9,966 nucleotides of DNA from DAOVQB01 sp023128935 (GTDB lineage Bacteria; Eisenbacteria; RBG-16-71-46; CAIMUX01; WJJG01), in the NCBI GenBank assembly GCA_030628905.1, contig DAOVQB010000166.1:1-9966 (forward strand), read 5' to 3'. The position numbers and the translations under genes were made by a program. The stretch's first letter is position 1, and every line of letters starts with the position of its first letter. The notes below the pieces were generated by a model. It ran no database searches. It was not told where the DNA came from and saw only the letters and a list, made by a program, of their open reading frames with translations. Shown one piece after another: positions 6,123 through 9,966 of this stretch.

Positions 6123-6730
6123 TTCGATTGCGTCTCCGTTGCGCCCAGCTGGTGCACAACGTAGACAGCCCGTTGGTAGACAGTCCAGCAGCTCAGCAGA
6201 GCTAATCCGAGGAGAAACCAGACGGATCTCTGGAAGCCGAAGATCAGGAGCAGCAGTAGGATCAGCATCCGCTCAGGTCGCTCAGCAAAACCGACGCTGC
6301 AAGAGCTGCCCAGCCCTTCGGCGCGCGCTCGGGTGTAGCTGACCAGGAAGCTGCCCGACAGCGCCAGGAGCCACACGAGCAACCAGCTCAAGTCCGCCCC
6401 ACCGCCATGATAGATCTTTCCGATGAGCAACCCGCCAAAGACGAACGCCTCGGAGAGGCGATCCGCGCATGAATCCAAAAAGGCACCCGCGGGTCCCATT
6501 TTCTCCGGCTTGAGACGCGCCAGATCTCCGTCGAGCATGTCGCAGACCAGGCCGACAATCAGCCAGATCAGGCCCAGTGGGAGGTGACCGAAGGCAATTG
6601 CCGCCCCCGCAAGCAGTGAGGCCAACAACCCGGCGAATGTGATTTGATTCGGTTGAACGCCCATGGCTGCCAGCCAGCGCACTAGTGGTAGAAGTGGCTT
6701 GCGCAGACTCGTCTTCAGTGAACTCTGCAT
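6119..6730 (-). CDS. CDP-alcohol phosphatidyltransferase family membrane protein
   Basis: Enzymes of this family move a phosphatidyl group from CDP-diacylglycerol to an alcohol such as glycerol-phosphate or inositol-phosphate, with release of CMP, in the inner membrane. The signature is clear in the 203 residues: Asp64, Asp67, Gly68, Ala71, Arg72, Gly82, Asp86, Asp90. The spacing between Arg72 and Gly82 is nine residues, one more than the usual pattern. Hydrophobic segments lie near 32-48, 50-66, 95-105, 115-132, 155-166 and 169-182. SYTRARAEGLG (131-141) and VGFAERPERM (146-155) resemble the inositol-phosphate synthase-like branch more than E. coli PgsA, but the acceptor alcohol cannot be assigned from sequence alone. 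The start is ATG 6730-6728, with GGAGG five bases upstream. The stop overlaps the tmk start. Confidence 0.9.
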   Translation of the reverse strand: MQSSLKTSLRKPLLPLVRWLAAMGVQPNQITFAGLLASLLAGAAIAFGHLPLGLIWLIVGLVCDMLDGDLARLKPEKMGPAGAFLDSCADRLSEAFVFGGLLIGKIYHGGGADLSWLLVWLLALSGSFLVSYTRARAEGLGSSCSVGFAERPERMLILLLLLIFGFQRSVWFLLGLALLSCWTVYQRAVYVVHQLGATETQSK

Positions 6731-6902
6731 GCTTGCCTCCGGGCGGTCTGATCATTCCAGCATGGTGTTACCGCAAATCAGGCCACCACACAAAAGCAGC
6801 ACCGCCCATAGGCAAACCCAGCAAGGATTCCGTGCCCTGGCCCAATTAGCAGCATCGTGGCAACGTTCCCGAAGGCATCACGGGCGCCGCCCCTTGGAAC
6901 AA

Positions 6903-7184
6903 TCAGAGATGGGCCACTTTTTCCTTCAGTTGGCGCGAAACCTTGAACACGGGAACCCTGCGCTCCGGCACATGGACGGGCTGATCTGGGTTCTTGGGGT
7001 TCCTGGCCATGCGTGCCTTCCGCGTCCGTACCTTAAATGTACCGAATCCGCGGATTTCAATATGCTTCCCATTGACCAGGGCACGTCCCACCGCGTTCAG
7101 GAATTCGTCGACGGTTTCTGCCACATCCTTCTTGGTGAGTCCAGTACGATCCGCAATCTCATCGACTAGATCCGCCTTCGTCAT
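6903..7184 (-). CDS. HU/IHF-family histone-like DNA-binding protein
   Basis: This is a 93-residue dimeric nucleoid protein that bends DNA. The start is ATG 7184-7182, where AAGGAGG lies just upstream (7197-7191); the frame also continues seven codons upstream, but those contain the ribosome binding site. Family marks are MTKADLVDEIADRTGLTKKD (1-20), the GFGTFKVRTRKARMARNP stretch (46-63) with RNP at 61-63 forming the DNA-intercalating arm, and a C-terminal RRVPVFKVSRQLKEKV (75-90). Length is normal. HERRVP-like sequence at the arm base is closer to IHF, while VFKVSRQLK resembles HU, so I leave the subtype open. The 234-base space upstream and 172-base space downstream suggest it may have its own promoter, though I see no strong one. 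Confidence 0.95.
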   Translation of the reverse strand: MTKADLVDEIADRTGLTKKDVAETVDEFLNAVGRALVNGKHIEIRGFGTFKVRTRKARMARNPKNPDQPVHVPERRVPVFKVSRQLKEKVAHL

Positions 7185-7261
7185 CCCCCCCTCCTTAGAA
7201 GACACCCGCTCAAACTGGCATTCTCAGCCCGGTCAATCCCGGGGTACAGTCATCGCTGCAA

Positions 7262-7292
7262 GCTAACTTGCCACAAGCGATTACTAGTTAGC
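7262..7292. repeat. Inverted repeat in the leader region of the HU-like gene
   Basis: Perfect 7-bp arms GCTAACT (7262-7268) and AGTTAGC (7286-7292) flank 17 bases. Overlapping the left arm is a smaller hairpin CTTG-CCA-CAAG (7267-7277). The site lies 78-108 bases upstream of the HU-like gene start. It could be an operator or a leader structure with two alternative folds. No U-run follows. Confidence 0.4.
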
Positions 7293-7346
7293 ATCCCCCT
7301 TCAAACAGGTCAACCGAAAAGGTGGAGGCTTGAGCAGCCCAGGGTT

Positions 7347-7376
7347 CCGCCCCCCCTCGCAACGGGGGGCAGGCGG
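7347..7376 (-). terminator. GC-rich hairpin downstream of the small cysteine protein gene
   Basis: An outer stem CCGCC/GGCGG and an inner stem of at least five C/G pairs enclose a loop around TCGCAAC, with a CA bulge. It starts 43 bases after the stop at 7419. On the minus strand there is no U-run directly after it; TTTT comes about 30 bases further on. It could be a weak terminator, an attenuator or a message-end stabiliser separating the ybbR pair from the HU-like gene. Confidence 0.35.
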
Positions 7377-7418
7377 CATTGACCGCCCCAGTCGTCAGCA
7401 TTGGGAAAGACCCGGCAT

Positions 7419-7649
7419 CTAGCGGTTCCGGAGTTCGTCGAGCGATCGAGCAACATTGAAGAGATCAAACTCCGCCATCCGGAAAATGCACCGCAGCTCC
7501 TTCCGATGCCAGAATGCGCAGAATGTCTCGTTGTCCTTTGTGGCGGGATCACTCCACACCTTGCCCGCCCGGCAGAGCTGCCGGCTAATCGGACAGTAGG
7601 GATACTCAATATCCGGCACTACCGCAGAATCCTCTTCCCTTGGCCTCAC
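7419..7649 (-). CDS. Small four-cysteine protein of unknown function
   Basis: This is a 76-residue frame with GTG start 7649-7647 and a good GGGGAGG site about eight bases upstream. It begins 39 bases after the ybbR stop, so it is probably the second gene of that operon. The acidic N-terminus is followed by four cysteines, Cys19, Cys26, Cys44 and Cys54 (C-x6-C-x17-C-x9-C), with Trp and Phe around the third (FCAFWH) and His48 nearby, then an amphipathic C-terminal helix (FDLFNVARSLDELRNR). The arrangement could bind a metal or an iron-sulfur cluster, but I do not recognise the family. No signal peptide or membrane segment. The opposite strand also has an open frame here, which I judge a shadow because it lacks an operon context. 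Confidence 0.6.
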   Translation of the reverse strand: MRPREEDSAVVPDIEYPYCPISRQLCRAGKVWSDPATKDNETFCAFWHRKELRCIFRMAEFDLFNVARSLDELRNR

Positions 7650-7688
7650 TGCACGCCCCTCCCCAGAAACTTCGGCCGCCGCGCAGCC

Positions 7689-8636
7689 CTATTCCAAAAC
7701 CACCTCGAATTTCGTAGGCTCAACTGGTTCCACGGAAATCTCGCCTGCCTTCAGTGACCAAACCAACTCGACGCTGGCCATGAGCGTATAGGTTCCGCTG
7801 GGAAGCCCCCGGGCATCAATAGAAAGGCGTAAATCCTCCGCTGTCAAGGAATCCGCCAGCGCAGCTGGTCCGGTCACAACTACGGAACCAGCCGCTGGCG
7901 CCATGCGCGTCAAGCGTACGTCCCCCGTGTGATGCACCTTGACCGGGAGGTTCATAAAGGTACGGGAGATGACCTTCTCGATGGAGATCCGGAAAGTTAC
8001 CGCGGAAGGCTCAACCTCGCAATCGGGCGGGTTGTGCAAGGCAACCTGCCGAACCACGGACTCGTCACAGCCTGAAATATCCAGCGGTTCGGTCCTGAGG
8101 AACTCGAAGGAGCGCAGACGTTGGCGCGGGCCCCGCACATCAACGGAATCCGGTTCTAGGCTCACGCGCCCGAACCTGATGAATCCCGGAGCCGGGCGGC
8201 CGGTCACGGATGGGACAATGCCCAGCCGGCGATTCAGGAGCCGGTCGAATTCCACCGAGATCACCCGCGGAGAAACCACCTCAACAACCTGGATGTCCGC
8301 CTCGCTCGGTACGATCACGTCCTTGGTTACCAGAGGGCGCAGGTAGCGGCCGGTTCCGACCCCTTCCATCTTCAGAAGCAGGCGGCTCGCATGGCTGGGG
8401 GCGCGCAGCCGGAGCAGGTCCAGTCCCAGGCCCCGAAACCTCACCTTGGCTGTCGAGGGTATGTCATCCAATGCAATCAGAGAATCGGGTACGCCCTGGG
8501 TGATCAGGGGCACCTCCATAACGATCTCGCGTTGCTGGCTGAAGAAAACGTGTACATAGAGGGTGAGCGCCAGGGCCAAGGCTACGAGTTTGATCCCGGC
8601 GTTCTGAAACACATATCGGCACAACCAATGCCACAT
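7689..8636 (-). CDS. YbbR-domain protein (CdaR-like)
   Basis: This is a membrane-anchored protein with extracytoplasmic YbbR repeats. Where studied (CdaR/YbbR of Firmicutes), such proteins bind and modulate the membrane diadenylate cyclase CdaA. The 315 residues start with a short cytoplasmic end and one membrane helix (NAGIKLVALALALTLYVHVFF, 12-32 approximately), followed by three YbbR-like beta-rich repeats at about 36-131, 134-222 and 224-314. Each ends in the typical pattern VxPxxVxVxF: VVSPRVISVEFDR (120-132), VEPSAVTFRISI (208-219) and VEPVEPTKFEVVLE (302-315). The start is ATG 8636-8634, with only a loose GGGGAAAG upstream. A consensus promoter lies 40 bases upstream, so this is the first gene of its operon. 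The usual upstream partner cdaA is absent here. Confidence 0.88.
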   Translation of the reverse strand: MWHWLCRYVFQNAGIKLVALALALTLYVHVFFSQQREIVMEVPLITQGVPDSLIALDDIPSTAKVRFRGLGLDLLRLRAPSHASRLLLKMEGVGTGRYLRPLVTKDVIVPSEADIQVVEVVSPRVISVEFDRLLNRRLGIVPSVTGRPAPGFIRFGRVSLEPDSVDVRGPRQRLRSFEFLRTEPLDISGCDESVVRQVALHNPPDCEVEPSAVTFRISIEKVISRTFMNLPVKVHHTGDVRLTRMAPAAGSVVVTGPAALADSLTAEDLRLSIDARGLPSGTYTLMASVELVWSLKAGEISVEPVEPTKFEVVLE

Positions 8637-8675
8637 CTAACAGCTTTCCCCGGGACACTCCTACCCTGTTGCGGC

Positions 8676-8705
8676 AGTATAGGGAGCCCTTCTCTGGCCT
8701 GTCAA
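8676..8705 (-). promoter_or_regulatory. Consensus sigma70-type promoter of the ybbR operon
   Basis: Minus-strand TTGACA (8705-8700), an 18-bp spacer and TATACT (8681-8676) give a start near 8669 and a leader of about 33 bases before ybbR. It is the same box pair as at 634-662. An imperfect inverted repeat (CAATCAAG at 8703-8710 and CTTGGATTG at 8723-8731) overlaps the -35 box and could be a terminator remnant of the upstream gene or an operator. Confidence 0.8.
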
Positions 8706-8775
8706 TCAAGGGTCACGCCCAGCTTGGATTGCGGCCCCAATTACATCAGTACTCCCGGATCAAAGACAACACTGG

Positions 8776-9966
8776 TCAGGAACCGCTGAGCACCCACCGG
8801 CGCTTTAGCGCCAGGCTAAAGGACAGGAGATGGGCGTTGTCTTCCTCCGCCGTGTGCCACTCCCGATCTACGCAGAGGTAACCCTCCCACTCAAGCGAGA
8901 AGGGGAGCCCCCCCCCACCGAGCAGAGAGATCCCCAAGTACGTATAGTCGGATTGAGAGAGTGACATGCTCAGGCCTTCAACGATGAGCCTTGCCGCTTG
9001 GTCGCTGCTGCGATAATTCCGTCGCCCCGCCTCTACCGCCTGCTCGAGCCACCAGCTAGATCGGGCCGCCCCGCCACGCGCCGATATCTCGAATCGTCCG
9101 CCCAGTGCTCCTGCATCTCCGTCCCCATACCGCAGCCTGAGCAGCTGAGCCGTGGGACCGATGCCGACACTCAGTTCCTCGACCACCTTTCCCGTGGCGC
9201 CCGCGAGAGTCGCGCCCAGAATGCTCCTGCGCATGAGCATGTTCATTTCCACCCAGAACCGATCATCCTCGAGCAGGACCAGCTCAGCGACATCCTCATG
9301 CGCTTGATCGTACAGTGTCCCGGTGAGTGTGAGATCCGTTTCAAACCTTAGCCGCCCCCATTCTCCAAACCAACGACCCCTCAACTCCGCTTCCCAGAAC
9401 GAGTCTAATGCGGAGGAGGGCCCATCGTAGTAGCGCCGCTGCAGCTCGGCATCCAGGTCAATCATCCCAGAGGTGAGGAACCAGCTCTGATTGGCGAGCA
9501 GGGATACGGACTGATAGGACCCGCTGCCGGATTCGGCCACCCATTTCCGATTGAGACCGAGGGCCAGTGAGCTACTCCTGAGCCCGAGCTTGGAGAGTTC
9601 CAGACGCAGGCCCAGTTTTCGGTAGTTCAGGAACCCGAGCCAGGCGGTTCCGGCGGAGTATGCGTCAGAAGAGTCCGCCCCAGAAGAGTCCACCTCTACA
9701 CCCGAAGCATCGAGGTTGAATTCGTCCGTGTGCGATAGATCCATGGCAACTCGCGTATTCAGACGCCAACCACTCCGGCCCAATCTGGGTTTCCAGCGCA
9801 GGTATAGGAGGTTCTGCCGCGTGGTCGCAGCATCTCCCTCTTGATCCCAGAAAAAGAGGTTACGCAGGGAAAGGTCCCTAAAGGTTCCGCGGGTCCCCGC
9901 CGCAGCCACTTCCGCTGAGAGCACCCTCCTGTTGTCCCCCACCTTGGCGTCCGCATATAGATATGC
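8776..9966 (-). CDS. Beta-barrel-like outer-membrane protein, C-terminal 396 residues
   Basis: The frame is open through the right edge of the window, so the start lies outside; the GTG at 9942 has no support as a start and in-frame sequence continues upstream. The visible part has no domain I can name, but it is a succession of short alternating polar/hydrophobic strands rich in aromatic residues and Arg, separated by Gly/Asp/Ser-rich turns (for example LYLRWKPRLGRSGWRLNTRV, FLNYRKLGLRLELSKLGL, FWEAELRGRWFGEWGRLRFE). This is the pattern of an outer-membrane beta-barrel. An acidic Ser/Asp loop (VDSSGADSSDAYS) lies between two strands. The last strand, HLLSFSLALKRRWVL, is followed by SGS, so the protein does not end on the aromatic residue that many barrels use for assembly. 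It may be a porin-like or assembly-related protein; the 5' part is needed. Transcription ends before the ybbR promoter at 8705. Confidence 0.75.
   Translation of the reverse strand, partial: AYLYADAKVGDNRRVLSAEVAAAGTRGTFRDLSLRNLFFWDQEGDAATTRQNLLYLRWKPRLGRSGWRLNTRVAMDLSHTDEFNLDASGVEVDSSGADSSDAYSAGTAWLGFLNYRKLGLRLELSKLGLRSSSLALGLNRKWVAESGSGSYQSVSLLANQSWFLTSGMIDLDAELQRRYYDGPSSALDSFWEAELRGRWFGEWGRLRFETDLTLTGTLYDQAHEDVAELVLLEDDRFWVEMNMLMRRSILGATLAGATGKVVEELSVGIGPTAQLLRLRYGDGDAGALGGRFEISARGGAARSSWWLEQAVEAGRRNYRSSDQAARLIVEGLSMSLSQSDYTYLGISLLGGGGLPFSLEWEGYLCVDREWHTAEEDNAHLLSFSLALKRRWVLSGS

Noticed and set aside
6663..7169. 168-residue plus-strand ORF
   Set aside because: It runs antisense through the HU-like gene, whose family match is clear.
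7401..7757. 118-residue plus-strand ORF opposite the small cysteine protein
   Set aside because: It overlaps the end of ybbR on the other strand, has no operon context, and its start lacks a good ribosome binding site. The minus-strand frame is better supported, though not proven.
8800..8816. GGCGCTTTAGCGCC palindrome as a terminator
   Set aside because: It lies inside the last codons of the beta-barrel gene, before its stop, and no U-run follows.

Overview
The window comes from a GC-rich, almost certainly diderm bacterium. Evidence for this is a partial outer-membrane-type beta-barrel, two proteins with Sec-type signal peptides, Shine-Dalgarno sites on many genes, GTG starts on several, and sigma70-like promoters with TTGACA and TATACT/TATAAT boxes. 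I cannot place it in a phylum. An uncultivated FCB-like or deltaproteobacteria-like lineage is a guess from gene content only. Every confident gene lies on the minus strand, so the text below reads from high to low coordinates. The one candidate plus-strand gene is small.

Region A (9966-8776) holds the C-terminal 396 residues of a beta-barrel-like protein whose start lies outside the window. Region B (8705-5439) begins with a near-consensus promoter (TTGACA, 18 bp, TATACT) and carries ybbR/cdaR, a small four-cysteine protein of unknown function, an HU/IHF-family DNA-binding protein, a CDP-alcohol phosphatidyltransferase, and tmk (thymidylate kinase), which overlaps the previous gene by GTGA. 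This is a housekeeping block: envelope and cyclic-di-AMP regulation, nucleoid structure, lipid headgroup synthesis and dTTP synthesis.

Region C (5312-3569) is a secreted S41 (Ctp-type) serine protease with an extended -10 promoter so close to its GTG start that the mRNA may be leaderless. Its N-terminus is built from a 15-bp tandem repeat. Its stop codon overlaps that of a small convergent plus-strand ORF with TPR-like helices (3267-3572), which contains a perfect 20-bp palindrome.

Region D (about 3174-747) is a larB-larC pair for nickel-pincer nucleotide cofactor synthesis. Neither larE nor a LarA-type racemase is present. Region E (662-1) starts with a consensus promoter (TTGACA, 17 bp, TATACT). 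It is followed by about 460 bases that hold only weak small cysteine-containing ORFs or an untranslated RNA, then the first 54 residues of a secreted protein running off the left edge.

Most of the window is recognisable housekeeping. The least explained parts are the promoter-driven stretch 163-633, the TPR/palindrome locus, and the small cysteine protein at 7419-7649. I see no tRNA, rRNA, CRISPR array, insertion sequence or phage gene, and no convincing novel multi-gene system.
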